A stretch of DNA of 64,000 nucleotides from Aporophyla lueneburgensis (taxonomy: Eukaryota; Arthropoda; Insecta; Lepidoptera; Noctuidae): positions 27,181,501 through 27,245,500 of the forward strand of contig OW028747.1 in assembly GCA_932294355.1 (NCBI GenBank), read 5' to 3'. The position numbers and the translations under genes were made by a program. The notes under the pieces are model-generated. The model was given only the letters and a program-made list of their open reading frames with translations, searched no databases and was not told where the DNA came from. Positions 20,724 through 30,496 of this stretch are shown piece by piece. The stretch's first letter is position 1. Every line of letters begins with the position of its first letter.

Positions 20724-22385
20724 ATGCGGGATCCATCAAGTAGGCTTATGAAATTTAGATTAATATTAGAGGAGTACGACTACTTTGTAGAGTATGTAAA
20801 GGGTTCAGACAACGCAGCTGCAGATGCATTGTCCCGGATTTATTTAACAAGTGAAGACTTAAAGAATATGGGTGAATCATATATAAATGTAACAACTAGA
20901 GCACAGGCTAGAAAAATGCAAAGCCCTCCGAGTAGTTCGACATCTGACAGCACTTGGCCTGACCAACCAGGTGTCGTGGGAAGTCATACGAAACCAAGAC
21001 AGGCAATAGAACTTAGATTAATCGAGAAAAAAGAGTTAAATATGTTGAGAAAGCAAAATAAAATAACTGAAGAGAAAAACGCGTTTTGTTATGTAGAAAG
21101 CAAGTTAACAATTTTTATTAATCCCGACTTCCAATCACAATTGACGCGAGCCGCATTTGTGAGGGAGTTAGGTAGATTTTGCAAATTAATAGACGTCGAC
21201 GAAATATGTATTATGAAGAATAGAGAACAAAAAGAATTTATTGAAGAATTATTAAGTGAGATTAAATCGTCAAATGATAGGTACGTACCGCGAGATTACA
21301 TAATAAATGATGTTCGAAGAATAGACGATAAAGATGACAGGAAAGTTATTCTTAATGACTTCCATCTCTTGCCTACCAGTGGCCACGCGGGCATGAGAAG
21401 GATGGTTAGTAACATTAAGAAGTATTTTTACTGGCCAGGGTTAGAACGAGACGTTCGAGAATTTGTGAAAAAATGTCCAAAATGCCAAAAGGAAAAATAT
21501 GCTAGACTGGTAAAGGAGCCGATGATTATTACTTCTACGGCTACAACGGCATTTGACATAATATTTTTAGATTTAGTAGGACCGTTAGATAGGGATTGTT
21601 ATAATTATTCTTATATACTAACCATACAATGTGAGTTGACTAAGTATGTTGTGGCACATCCTTTAATTTCTAAAAAGTCTGAAGAGGTGGCTCAAGCTTT
21701 AGTTAATAGTTTTATTCTTCGCTACGGGTCACCGAAGGAAATAGCAACAGACAGGGGATCCGAATTTATGTCTACAATATTTCAAGAGGTTTGTAAACTT
21801 TTAAAAATTACTCATTTAAATTCCACAGCTTACCACCACCAAAGCATTGGTGCATTGGAAAATTCTCATAAACATTTAGGCTCTTTCTTACGTATTGAGA
21901 CAGATAATCATCCAGAAGCATGGAGTCAATGGCTTCCATATTGGTGTTTTTCTAACAACACATCAGTACATACGGAAACTAAATTCACACCATTTGAGTT
22001 AGTCTTTGGTAAAATATGCTCGCTTCCCAGTAACTTAGATAAGAATGTTGTTGAACCACTTTATAATCACGACAGCTATCCTTTGGAATTAAAATTTAGA
22101 TTGCAGTTAACTCAAAAAGAAGCTAGAGAAAATTTGCTCAAAAGTAAAATACATAGAAAAAATATTTACGATAAAGGTATTAATCCCATAATTTATAAAC
22201 CAAATGATTTAATTCTAGTAAAAAATGAAAATTTAAATAAAATGGATAGCGTATATTCTGGTCCTTTTAAAGTAGTGAAAGATATGTCACCAAATGTTCA
22301 AATAGATACAAATGGAAAACTAGATATAGTCCACAAAAATCATACAAAATTGTTTACACCAGACAACAACCTTGTATTTGTATAA
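20724..22385 (+). CDS. pol: Gypsy pol: RNase H end plus complete integrase ORF
   Basis: An open frame of 553 codons whose first methionine is only a frame artefact; the true polyprotein began far upstream. Residues 1-40 finish RNase H (DNAAADALSRI). The integrase zinc finger is H214, H221, C251, C254 (HHCC). The catalytic triad is D283 (FLDLVGP), D343 (ATDRGSEF) and E379 (GALENSH), with 35 residues between the last two, so the D,D-35-E signature is complete. The C-terminal domain ends near GPFKVVKDMSPNVQI. No chromodomain is visible. Integrase inserts the cDNA copy into the genome. It could not be made properly here because RT upstream is broken and there is no 5' LTR promoter. Confidence 0.9.
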   Translation: MRDPSSRLMKFRLILEEYDYFVEYVKGSDNAAADALSRIYLTSEDLKNMGESYINVTTRAQARKMQSPPSSSTSDSTWPDQPGVVGSHTKPRQAIELRLIEKKELNMLRKQNKITEEKNAFCYVESKLTIFINPDFQSQLTRAAFVRELGRFCKLIDVDEICIMKNREQKEFIEELLSEIKSSNDRYVPRDYIINDVRRIDDKDDRKVILNDFHLLPTSGHAGMRRMVSNIKKYFYWPGLERDVREFVKKCPKCQKEKYARLVKEPMIITSTATTAFDIIFLDLVGPLDRDCYNYSYILTIQCELTKYVVAHPLISKKSEEVAQALVNSFILRYGSPKEIATDRGSEFMSTIFQEVCKLLKITHLNSTAYHHQSIGALENSHKHLGSFLRIETDNHPEAWSQWLPYWCFSNNTSVHTETKFTPFELVFGKICSLPSNLDKNVVEPLYNHDSYPLELKFRLQLTQKEARENLLKSKIHRKNIYDKGINPIIYKPNDLILVKNENLNKMDSVYSGPFKVVKDMSPNVQIDTNGKLDIVHKNHTKLFTPDNNLVFV

Positions 22386-22553
22386 CTAAATCTAAGTTGA
22401 ATAAATAAAAAATATTATTAAAATGAATATTAATCTATACTTTAAAACTCATGTATTGCATATTCAAATATTGTATTATCCTATACTTTAAGTTAAAACA
22501 CATTACACTGTAAAAAAAGCAAAATTTTAGTTATAATTTTACTTTTTTTTCAC

Positions 22554-22566
22554 CATGGGAAGGAGA
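22554..22566 (+). other. Polypurine tract of the Gypsy element
   Basis: ATGGGAAGGAGA lies immediately before the TG that opens the 3' LTR, the position of the plus-strand DNA synthesis primer. Confidence 0.7.
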
Positions 22567-22731
22567 TGTAGTGTGTGATCAACCTTATAGTATGTAACCA
22601 GCCTTATTTAATATAAACATAATCCATATAATTTTTTACTCGTTATAATAAAGATTAGTATTGATTCAGCTCTCGATCTTTCAATATCTCCTCGAGATCC
22701 CGCCTTACAAGTGTTAATTATATTTCTAACA
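22567..22731 (+). repeat. 3' LTR of the Gypsy element
   Basis: Starts TGTAGTGTGTGATC right after the polypurine tract and can end at TTTCTAACA (TG...CA), about 165 bp. It contains AATAAAG at about 22650, a possible poly-A signal. No second LTR copy was found in the window, so the right border is inferred. Confidence 0.65.
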
Positions 22732-22732
22732 C

Positions 22733-22843
22733 AAAATATTATTTATTGGCGAACTGATTTGTACCCTCGTAGCCGACGTAGCACGTCTACGCTGTTTACA
22801 CTCGCATTGGCGTAGCACTTCGTGGAGACGTGCTACACCGCTA
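22733..22843. repeat. CTACG-rich inverted repeat
   Basis: GTAGCACGTCT near 22780 is inverted as AGACGTGCTAC near 22830. It resembles the CTACG patches at 3126-3240 and 33985, and directly abuts the repeat at 22844. Confidence 0.45.
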
Positions 22844-23520
22844 TTAAAAAAAAACCGGCCAAGTGCGAGTCGGACTCGCGCACCGAGGGTTCCGTATAAA
22901 CCTGTAGGTATTCTCGGTTTATGCATAAGGTTTATGTTTATGAAATTAAATGTTTTTTTTTATATTTGAGGTGATTGAATGAAAGGTAAATTGCTGTTTA
23001 CGATTTATGACGTATTAAAAAAAAAACTACTCACTAGATCTCGTTCAAACCAATTTTCGGTGGAAGTTTACATGGTTATGTACATCATATATTTTTTTTA
23101 GTTTTATCATTCTCTTATTTTAGAAGTTACGGAGGGGGGGCGGGACATACACATTTTACCATTTTGGAAGTGTCTCTCGCGCAAACTATTCAGTTTAGAA
23201 AAAAATGATATCAGAAACTTCAATATCATTTTTGAAGTCCTATTCATAAATACCCCACACGTATGGGTATGATGAAAAAAAAATTTTTGAGTTTCAGTTC
23301 TAAGTATGGGGAACCCTAAAATTTATTGTTTTTTTTTCTATTTTAGTGTGAAAATCTTAATGCTGTTCACAGAATACATCTACTTACCAAGTTTCAAGAG
23401 CATAGCTCTTACAGTTTCGGAGAAAAGTGGCTGTGACATACGGACGGACAGACAGACAGACAGACATGACGAATCTATAAGGGTTCCGTTTTTGCCATTT
23501 GGCAACGGAACCCTAAAAAA
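22844..23520 (+). repeat. Interspersed repeat with GGGTTCCGT ends, copy 1
   Basis: About 677 bp from AAAACCGGCCAAGTGCGAGT to a (CAGA)n stretch and a stem GGGTTCCGTTTTTGCC/GGCAACGGAACCC. An inverted near-full-length copy lies at 46184-46840 and a fragment at 50472. No protein is encoded. The family is common in moth genomes, but I cannot assign its transposon class. Confidence 0.75.
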
Positions 23521-23681
23521 AGCAAAGCTTTAGCTAGTAGTCATTATGGTTGACCGTTTAAATTAAATATATTTTATACTAGCCACGCGTCCCTGCTTCG
23601 ATTTTTACGACTTGACAAAACCAAAAGATTGTTTCATCATGTGTTAGTTAAATAGTAATGTATTATTCACTTCAATCTTCT

Positions 23682-24130
23682 TGTATCTGTCAGAATGTTG
23701 GGCCACAAAATTGATGAATAAAAGGCAATTGCACGCAGTTGAGATGAGAATGTTAAAAGGGATGTGTGGTGTTACACGAATGGATAGAATAAGAAATGAG
23801 TACATAAGAGGAAGTCTGAAAATGGCACCAATAACTGAGAAGTTGTGTGGGAATCGGTTGTCATGGTATGGTCACGTGATACGGAGAAATGAGGAAAATG
23901 TCGTTAAGAAAGTATTGAGTATGAATGTCGATGGCTTTAAGAGTAGAGGGAGACCAAGGAAACGATGGATGGACTGTGTGAATTATGATATGGATAGAAA
24001 GGGAGTGACTACTGAGATCACGACTGATAGAGAAGTGTGGAAGAAAAAGACATGTTGCTCCCCCAAATAAATTGAGATAACGGTAGGAGAATGATGCTTT
24101 CGAAATGAATTCTTTAAATGATGATGAAGA
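23682..24130 (+). pseudogene. Non-LTR LINE ORF2 C-terminus (second RTE-like family)
   Basis: A 129-codon frame (23681-24070) typical of the end of a LINE reverse transcriptase: ECWATKLMNKRQLHAVEMRM, MCGVTRMDRIRNEYIRGSL, LSWYGHVIRRNEENVVKKVL, GRPRKRWMDCV, EVWKKKTCC. Many insect proteins annotated as RNA-directed DNA polymerase end this way. It lacks the RT palm, so it is 5'-truncated. AATGATGATGAAG follows at about 24116. It differs in sequence from the RTE family at 9084 and is probably a separate RTE-like lineage. Confidence 0.75.
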
Positions 24131-24344
24131 TTTAGGTAGTCAATTTTGTCGTTTTTTTACAGGCTTTGATTTAGTTTCACTATGTATGTCAGTTCTGATG
24201 ATTTTTTGTAACGCAGTTTGTGGATTCCTTCCTCTTGGCCAGATAAATTAAAACCTCCCGTGCTTAGTACCTCGTGTCTAAGAAGAAAATTCATAGATTT
24301 GCACTTCGAATTGACAATAATGAAATAAAATAAAGCGTTCCATA

Positions 24345-24575
24345 TAAGTATGCCGGACGTAAAGAATAACACTACCCCATTCTTCCCGTGGGTGTTGTAA
24401 AAGGCGAATAAGGGACTTACTAGAGAATGGGCAGCAGCGTTCTCTATGCATTTTACCACCATACTGTGATCGCCAACCCGCCTGCCAAGCGTGGCGATTA
24501 TGGCAAAGCCCCCCAAATTGGGGGAGGCCTAAGTCCAGCAGTGGACGTCTTACGGCTGAAATGATGATGATGATA
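24345..24575 (+). mobile_element. RTE-tailed SINE-like element, full-length
   Basis: Starts GCCGGACGTAAAGAATAACA and ends GGACGTCTTACGGCTGAAAT with an ATGATGATGATAT tail. One of the cleanest copies, useful for a consensus. Confidence 0.88.
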
Positions 24576-24869
24576 TAAGTATGAACCTTATATTGATACG
24601 CGAAAAAAGTTTTAATTTGTATACGTATAAGTTTTTATTTATACTAGTTAACACAAATCAAATCATTTTTTTTGCGATAAGAGAGTTATACAAACAAATA
24701 TCACATTGTATGCCACGCTTACTTTTATTTTTCTCAGTAATTTATGCGGCCTACCCAAATGTTCTTTCTTTGATATTTTTCGTTGAATCTTAGAGCTCTT
24801 TAAGTTCTGAGCTGAGTTGCTCGATTACTGACAAATGCGTGCACTGGGCTGGGCAGGTCCTCTCAATCG

Positions 24870-25015
24870 TTGTGGTTTGTTCCTTGCAAGATCATTTCAG
24901 ACACCAATCTCAATCTTTCTGACTAGGTATATCTAGACTTCAAAAGAGACTGTACCCTTTGAGTTTTTTTAGCCCCTCTTCGCCGGTGCTCGGGGACGAC
25001 TTTCGGTGACAAATA
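24870..25015 (+). repeat. Interspersed repeat F
   Basis: Shares a TCTnGACTTnAAAAGA block followed by TTTGAGTTTnTTT with copies at 11822 (minus), 31110 and 32370. Confidence 0.5.
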
Positions 25016-25131
25016 AATCAATTTTTCTTCTGATGATGAATCATTGAAATCATCAATATCCTACTAAGCTCATTTAATCGCATTGAATGACTATTTCATG
25101 AAAAGTCATGTATTGATAATTTTAAGTGTTA

Positions 25132-25391
25132 TCTAATATATAAAATTCTCGTGTCGCAGTGTTTGTTACCAAACTGCTCCGAAACGGCTGGACTGATTTT
25201 TATGATATTTTGTGCGGCCAACATCTATTTTTCATACCCCTAAATGATAAGGGTGACCCACCCCTAACTATTTTTTTTTAATTTTTGTGATTTTTTTTAG
25301 CTTTTATTATGATTTGGCATTGAAAAATACATACAATTCTAAATTTTCACTCTTTTTCACTCAGCAAAACAACGTTTGCTGGGTCAGCCAG
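25132..25391 (+). mobile_element. Non-autonomous Helitron, second subfamily
   Basis: Begins TCTAATATATAAAATTCTCG after an A and ends GCTGGGTCAGCCAG followed by T, where CCAG stands for the usual CTAG. No ORF. This subfamily differs in sequence from those at 15432 and 33151. Confidence 0.75.
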
Positions 25392-25527
25392 TAATTCTAT
25401 AAATATATATACATATGTAGTGCAGTTGCGAATCATATAGGTACAGCCTGACACTGACCTGCAAATTACAAAAACTGGAAGGTTTGTATTTTGCAGGCTA
25501 CATTGGCACTTCCGAAGTGTTCATTGG

Positions 25528-25927
25528 GTGCTTTTTTTTTTTTTTTTTTTGGATGGGAAATCATCAAGTGACTTCTCCCGCTCTGGGCGGAGCGGGAGGG
25601 CATGTCAGACTTTGTACTGACTAAAACCCACCCGTGTTCCTTCAATTGCCCATGTGCCAGGGTCACGGTATCTCTTTCGAACAATCACGCGACCCCGGCA
25701 GGCATCGGTCCTAGCAGACCCCTTCAGTTTTGCTGACATCTCTTTGAGGCGCGCGTGGAACACTACGCGCCGTCGACCCGAGCTTGGTCCTTACCGGGCG
25801 GCGAGCTACCCATTGCTCGCCACCCGCAAGCTCGCGCCTACGGTGGCCGGGAGTCCGCAATCGACTCCCGACGCCCGGGGCGTCTCCTCCTGCGGCGGCT
25901 AGGCACGTGAGGGCGCAGAGACTGCTT
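25528..25927 (-). mobile_element. R1-clade LINE 3' end, longer copy
   Basis: A poly-T run at the left (the poly-A tail in reverse), then GGATGGGAAATCATCAAGTG. It corresponds to the LINE at 18957-19319 and includes the last codons of ORF2 near 25900. The ORFs seen here on either strand reflect this GC-rich sequence and are not genes. Confidence 0.85.
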
Positions 25928-25929
25928 AA

Positions 25930-26275
25930 CCTCCTATATTGATTAACGGCTTTAGGGCAGTTACTCACTCTCCCGACTCTTGCAAGACTCAGCCCGCGAT
26001 GCAGCGCTTGTAGCTTTAAATTAGTCCCTAAATAATTTTAACCCAGATCCAGCCAGTCCCTTGCTGTCCCCCCCACCAGTGATTGCCTAAGCCGAGGTTC
26101 ATACCCCTCTCGGGGTTACCCTTAGAGCTTTCGCTTTAGTTTTTAAGTATAATAAGCCCCGGCTGGAGGCCTAAAAAGGTAACTTTATAGAACTCGCTGG
26201 GCGACCATCCGTTTAAGTATTAAGAACTGTTTCAAGTTAACTACGAGATGTTCTACAAAAAAAAAAAAAAAAACA
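25930..26275. other. Unclassified GC-balanced segment
   Basis: Shares GATCCAGCCnGTCCCTTGCTG with 49775-49800, so some repeat is present, but neither its ends nor its family could be set. No ORF of interest. Confidence 0.3.
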
Positions 26276-26279
26276 TTCG

Positions 26280-26400
26280 AAGACATGTATCATCTACAAA
26301 CACGAACTGGGCCCACGTAGTGGATTACGGCCCACTCCCTCTCACAGAGAGGAGACTAGTGGTCTAGCAGTGAGAACATTATAGGCTGACTGTGCTTAAT
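26280..26400 (+). mobile_element. SINE tail (tRNA-SINE family), 3' part
   Basis: The reverse complement of the block GCCTATAATG plus CCCACTGCTGGG plus GAGGGAGTGGGCC seen at 41879, 55487 and 63786. The tRNA-like head is absent. Confidence 0.65.
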
Positions 26401-26420
26401 TACCAAAAAAAAATCCATAA

Positions 26421-27174
26421 GGGGGCATCCATAAATTACGTCACACGAATTTCATAATTTCTGACCCCCTACCCCGTCCTTGTCACAGATTGTCACATTT
26501 GTGAGACCCCCCCCCTCTCCCTAGTGTGACGTCACGAATATTATAATTTTACGTCTAGAAATTATTATTGAATTAAAACAGCAATTCCGAAATTTAAATG
26601 TTTTATTTTTATATAAAATGAACATCAAATCAAACACTGCAAGTAGTTAACAACACAAAAAACGATTAATTATATTAATTAAAGATCAAACTTAATCATC
26701 TTGAGTCCATATAGGTAGGCATATGCATGGCATAGCAGCCACTTCGTTCTCGTTTGGGTTGTTAATGTCAGGAATATTCGTTGTGTCCACATCTTTCTCA
26801 TCGAACCATACAGCATCATCGTCATCACCCAAACAAATAATTTCTCTGGCACGTCTAGCAGAAATTCTTTGAGGACGAATCTTCATGATGGCCAAATTTG
26901 TTGTTTCTTATGTATTTGCTTGTGTTGATTAGTGGCCTTAATGATGCAAAATATAGACCACAAATGCCACATGAGAGCTTAAACAAGTATGCCTCGATAC
27001 TGGGGCAATAGCTATCATACGAATATGTGTTTTACTTAACACTTAGATTAAAATTGATTTTGAAATGTGACGGCATGAAATTTAGGACCCCTCCCACCCC
27101 CTAGTCACACAATGTCACACTTCGTCGAACCCCTCCCTCCCCCTTAACGTGTGACGTAATTTATGGATGGCCCC
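26421..27174 (-). mobile_element. Harbinger-like DNA element, 754 bp
   Basis: Terminal inverted repeats are visible: the left end begins GGGGGCATCCATAAATTACG and continues into TCACACG, and the right end is the complement with GGGGCCATCCATAAATTACG. TAA flanks both sides (26418-26420 and 27175-27177), matching the TWA 3-bp target duplication of PIF/Harbinger elements. Subterminal GTCACA repeats occur in both arms. It is too short for a full transposase, and carries one small ORF. Confidence 0.8.
26692..26895 (-). CDS. 67-codon acidic ORF inside the Harbinger-like element
   Basis: The predicted peptide begins MAIMKIRPQRISARRAREII and continues with an acidic stretch containing DDDDAVWFDEKDV. 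It is open from a methionine to a stop and lies roughly central in the element. It could be the remnant of a transposase C-terminus or of a second element-encoded protein, or a chance ORF. No metal-binding or helix-turn-helix motif is complete. Not recognised. Confidence 0.35.
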   Translation of the reverse strand: MAIMKIRPQRISARRAREIICLGDDDDAVWFDEKDVDTTNIPDINNPNENEVAAMPCICLPIWTQDD

Positions 27175-27361
27175 TAATAATTTATGTTTAATTTTTAAAG
27201 TTGGCTCACTTTAACTTTTTTTAATGGTAATCAAAGCTCTACTTTAATCATATTTATCTATTACTAATATTATAAAACTGTAGAGTTTGGTTACATGCGC
27301 CAATCTCAATAACTACTGGGTGTAATCTGAAAATTCGAAAAAAATATTCCATGACATATCG

Positions 27362-27635
27362 AGACCCCTCCGAGCTTTGGAAATCACGTGAAGCCGTTGG
27401 TGCCGGTGTCAATCGGACAAACCCTTTGACATATGTTACGGGTGATCAGAAGCCTAACAACCAGTCTAACAAAAGTCTGACAACCCGTCTTACCAAAGGG
27501 TTTCGCGTTACCAAGTAACTTGGGTTGTAAAATTCACATAGTCGCTCCATGTAAAATACTAGTATTCAGCTGCGACCGGGCAGACTGGAAGCCGACCCTA
27601 ACATAGTTGGGAAAAGGCTAGGCAGATTTAATGTG
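27362..27635 (+). mobile_element. 5S-derived SINE, head-less copy
   Basis: Begins in the segment after the 5S-like head (GAGCTTTGGAAATCACGTGA, AAGCCGTTGGTGCCGG) and ends with GACTGGAAGCCGACCCTAAC and TAGTTGGGAAAAGGCTAGGC. Confidence 0.75.
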
Positions 27636-27904
27636 AGAAGTAGTAGGTACTGTAAGGTTTGTGTGCAAAAATCGACCTTATGTTGACTAGGCTGGCGATA
27701 AAATAACTTGTTACATCATCATACATTTGAACGGTTAAAAGAACAAGCTTTTCAGGTTTTTTGTTTCGGAAAAGGAGTATTATTGCAGGCGCTTTGCTGT
27801 AGACACTAACGCCTGGAATAAACGTAGTTATTGTAATGTTATCGGTGTAATAATTTTGTTATGTCCCCACAAATACCTCACACAATCATCAACATCATAA
27901 TTTC

Positions 27905-28212
27905 AGCCGAAAGACGTCCACTGCTGGACATAGGCCTGTCCCAAGCTCCGGCACCTCCACCGGATCTGTGATAATCGCATCCAGCGAATTCCGTCAGCCT
28001 TCACAAGCTCATTGGTCCACCTTGTGGGACGCCTTCCAACACGCCTTCCGGTACGCGGTCGTCTCTCCAGAACCCTTCGGCCCCATCTGCCATCTGTTCT
28101 GAGAGCAATGTGCCCTGCACACTCTTAAGTTTGGCAATTCTTCGGGTTTGGTTTGCCTATGGATATCTTCATTCCTGATTTTATCACGTAGGGAAATTCC
28201 AAACAAAGCTAA
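27905..28212 (-). pseudogene. RTE LINE 3' end, ORF2 C-terminus
   Basis: On the minus strand it encodes a frameshifted RTE C-terminal region (SLRDKIRNEDIHRQTK resembles residues of the LINE at 9274) and ends in the shared GTCCACTGCTGGACATAGGC block in reverse. 5'-truncated near 28212. Confidence 0.75.
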
Positions 28213-28302
28213 TAATAAATAACTTTAATATAATACTATTATCGTGATAGTAGCATTCTCTTATTTAGGTGAATATAAGACTGCTGTGTTTTTGAAAATA
28301 AA

Positions 28303-28514
28303 CTAGGTTTTGTAAGCGGTTTCGCCTGCGTAGAGGTCGGAAATTTTCCCTCGGGAACGTATTACTGGGTTACAAAATATTCTGTGTGTCAATCCAGGTT
28401 ATAAATTATCTGTGTGTAAGATTTAATCCAAATCCGTTCAGCAGTTTTTACGTGGTCCAGTAACAAACATTCAAGATTCGAACATGCAGACGTTCATATT
28501 TATAATATTAGAAA
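28303..28514 (-). mobile_element. Non-autonomous Helitron, diverged
   Basis: The left edge is AACTAG (reverse of the 3' CTAG end), followed by a worn GGTTTCGCCTGCGTAGAGGT. The 5' end near ATATTATAAATATG is degraded. Confidence 0.65.
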
Positions 28515-28721
28515 GACTAATTAATTAAATTTAAGTAAACATGACAAGTACATACCTATCCCATGTTCTTGCAAAGTTTTTGTAATGTCTTTACCGGCTG
28601 ACGACAAAATTAGCGAGGAGCACAACGACCTTCTCAAAATTGAAGTTAAATTAAACTATAAACAGTTCATTTTCAGCCAAGTTTCCGTATACTAGGCATG
28701 CCTTTTAAGTTCTGTCGTTTC

Positions 28722-28998
28722 CATCATCATTTCAGCCGTAAGACGTCCACTTACGACACGACACGACGTGGTGCCGGACGTAAAGAATAACAACACCCCA
28801 TTTCTTCCCGTGGGTGTCGTAAAAGGCGACTAAGGGACTTATATAGAGAATGGGCAGCAGCGTTCTCTATGCATTTTACCACCATACTGCGATCGCCAAC
28901 CCGCCTGCCAAGCGTGGCGATTATGGCAAAGCCCCCCAAACTGGGGGAGGCCTATGTCCAGCAGTGGACGTCTTTCGGCTGAAATGATGATGATGATG
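28722..28998 (+). mobile_element. RTE-tailed SINE with inverted extra end
   Basis: A full copy at 28772-28998 (CCGGACGTAAAGAATAACAA to the GATGATGATGATG tail). Just upstream, at 28722-28752, CATCATCATTTCAGCCGTAA plus GACGTCCACT is the same 3' terminus in reverse, so the unit carries about 30-bp inverted termini. The extra end may be a second truncated insertion or a twin-priming product. Confidence 0.8.
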
Positions 28999-28999
28999 A

Positions 29000-29085
29000 A
29001 TCTCGCAAACGGCTCCAACGATTTTCATGAAATTTAGTATAAGTACAGGGGGTTTCGGGGGCGATAAATCGATCTAGCTAGGATT
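29000..29085 (+). repeat. Unclassified repeat fragment
   Basis: AACGATTTTCATGAAATTT followed by GGGGGCGATAAATCGATCTA matches my memory of a common moth repeat. No second copy was found in the window. Confidence 0.35.
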
Positions 29086-29351
29086 CATTTTTATAAAATG
29101 TCGTTTTATTCGTGTTTTCAATTACCAACTTTATCGATAGTCAAGTTGAACATAATCTTATTATTTTAAACACAATTTACCAAAAAATACCGAGCAAAGC
29201 TCAACGGTCAACCAGATATTGAAAAGATTATTTGACTATTTTACAATTCCTCATTTAACACTGAAATTAATATATTATGTACAAGTATTTAAGGTAGGTA
29301 TATAAAAACAGAGAAAAAAGAATCGGAGGGCTTCAAAAAACTCGTCTGCCT

Positions 29352-29394
29352 AACATAAATTAACAAGAATTTAAGATTCTTGTTAATTTATGTT
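29352..29394. repeat. Perfect 19-bp hairpin
   Basis: Arms AACATAAATTAACAAGAAT (29352-29370) and its exact complement (29376-29394) around a 5-nt loop. Confidence 0.75.
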
Positions 29395-29426
29395 TTGATG
29401 AACTAAAAAACTACGATGAACAAGGA

Positions 29427-29495
29427 TAGTAGCAGTGGCGTTCTGGGGTTCCTGCCTATCTCCGTGGGAAGAAGGCGTGAGTATGTACGAATATT
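29427..29495 (+). repeat. Short interspersed repeat A, copy 3
   Basis: TAGTAGCAGTGGCGTTCTGG followed by TGGGAAGAAGGCGTGAGTAT. The best-preserved of the three copies (others at 1712 and 2999). Confidence 0.55.
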
Positions 29496-29673
29496 CTTTG
29501 TTCATTAGATATCTGAAGGCCAATTCTCGTAATTATAAACGTTCAAAATCCAGTTGCAGTGTCCATCTCGACGACAATCAAATATCAAACACTTGTCAAA
29601 AATGTAAGGAAATTAGAGGTATTCTTGACAGGTTGAGACTGAGATCAGACTGTGCCACTCTGGTAGTCTGCTT

Positions 29674-29826
29674 TTTTTTGGTTGGGAAATTATCAAATGG
29701 CGTCTCATGCTCTGAGCGGAGCAGGAGGGCGTGTCAGAATTTTACTGACTAAAACTCACCCTCCTTCAGTTGCCCATGTGCCAGGGCCACGGTATCTCTT
29801 TCGAACAAATCTCGCGACCCTGGCAG
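29674..29826 (-). mobile_element. R1-clade tail, short form, 15-bp target duplication
   Basis: Poly-T start, then TTGGGAAATTATCAAATGG to CGCGACCCTGGCAG. Flanked by identical TCTGGTAGTCTGCTT at 29659-29673 and 29827-29841, so this is a complete insertion and not a fragment. Confidence 0.92.
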
Positions 29827-30007
29827 TCTGGTAGTCTGCTTATGTCATATGAGGTGAGGAACTAAGTAGTATTTTCAATTACAAACTATTAATAGCTCAT
29901 TCAAACAGAGGACACTTACTGCATGATTCCGTAAAATTTATATTAATTTTATTATTTATGCGCACATAGTAAAACACATAGAATTACAGCGAAATTATAA
30001 AAAAAAA

Positions 30008-30140
30008 CAATATCAAAAGTCTATTATTCAAATTAGGCTGAGGGTCGGCAGGTTTTTAAATTCAAAATTACATGAGGCAGTCTCCTTCACCAAGTCCTAG
30101 TGCTTTAGCTGAGAAAAAGAAGTGGCGCAACAAATATCAC
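30008..30140 (-). mobile_element. Non-LTR 3' tail, TTTTGAT-type
   Basis: Contains AAATTAGGCTGAGGGTCGGC and AGTCCTAGTGCTTTAGCTGA. It matches the copy at 40317-40490 in reverse. Confidence 0.65.
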
Positions 30141-30269
30141 AATAATATTTAATTTGAGTTTAAAATTTAAATATAATAATCGTCAATAATCGTGCATTCA
30201 TGAATGTAGCCTTTTTTTTCAATGATTCATGTGGGTTTATTTGCAAATCGTTTTAATTGCGTAGGTACG

Positions 30270-30495
30270 TGTGCTGCTGGACGTACAGAATATCACCATC
30301 TCATTCTTCCCGTGGGTGTCGTAAGAGGCGACTAAGGGACTTACTAGAGAATGAGCAGCAGCGTTCTCTATGCATTTTACCACCATACTGCGATCGCCAA
30401 TCCGCCTGCCAAGCGTGGCGATTATGGCAAAGCCCCCCAAATTGGGGGAGGCCTAAGTCCAGCAGTGGACGTATTACGGCTGAAATGATGATGAT
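30270..30495 (+). mobile_element. RTE-tailed SINE, first unit of a tandem pair
   Basis: Runs from GTGCTGCTGGACGTACAGAA to the ATGATGATG tail. A second copy starts within a few bases. Confidence 0.85.
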
Positions 30496-30496
30496 T

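Larger units (their letters stand above)
19320..22731 (+). mobile_element. Truncated Ty3/Gypsy LTR retrotransposon
   Basis: Pol order is RT, RNase H, integrase, then polypurine tract and 3' LTR. The 5' LTR, gag and protease are missing, because the sequence starts abruptly at about 19320 next to an R1-clade LINE tail. A LINE tail is inserted at 20563-20703. Several stops and frameshifts disable the RT half, while the integrase half is open. Pol lacks a chromodomain. No envelope ORF follows, so it reads as a plain LTR retrotransposon of the 17.6/297-like insect Gypsy type (inference). Confidence 0.9.

Noticed and set aside
19320..22731. Endogenous retrovirus with envelope
   Set aside because: No ORF follows the integrase before the LTR, and no envelope-like sequence was seen, so a plain Gypsy retrotransposon is the better reading.
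24157..24516. 119-codon minus-strand ORF
   Set aside because: Its first part is the RTE-tailed SINE read in reverse; the same peptide start recurs at 28751 and 30237.
25654..25968. ORFs on both strands (82 and 85 codons) as small proteins
   Set aside because: They fall in the R1-clade 3' end (25528-25927) and recur with it at 18984-19232 and 37502-37948.
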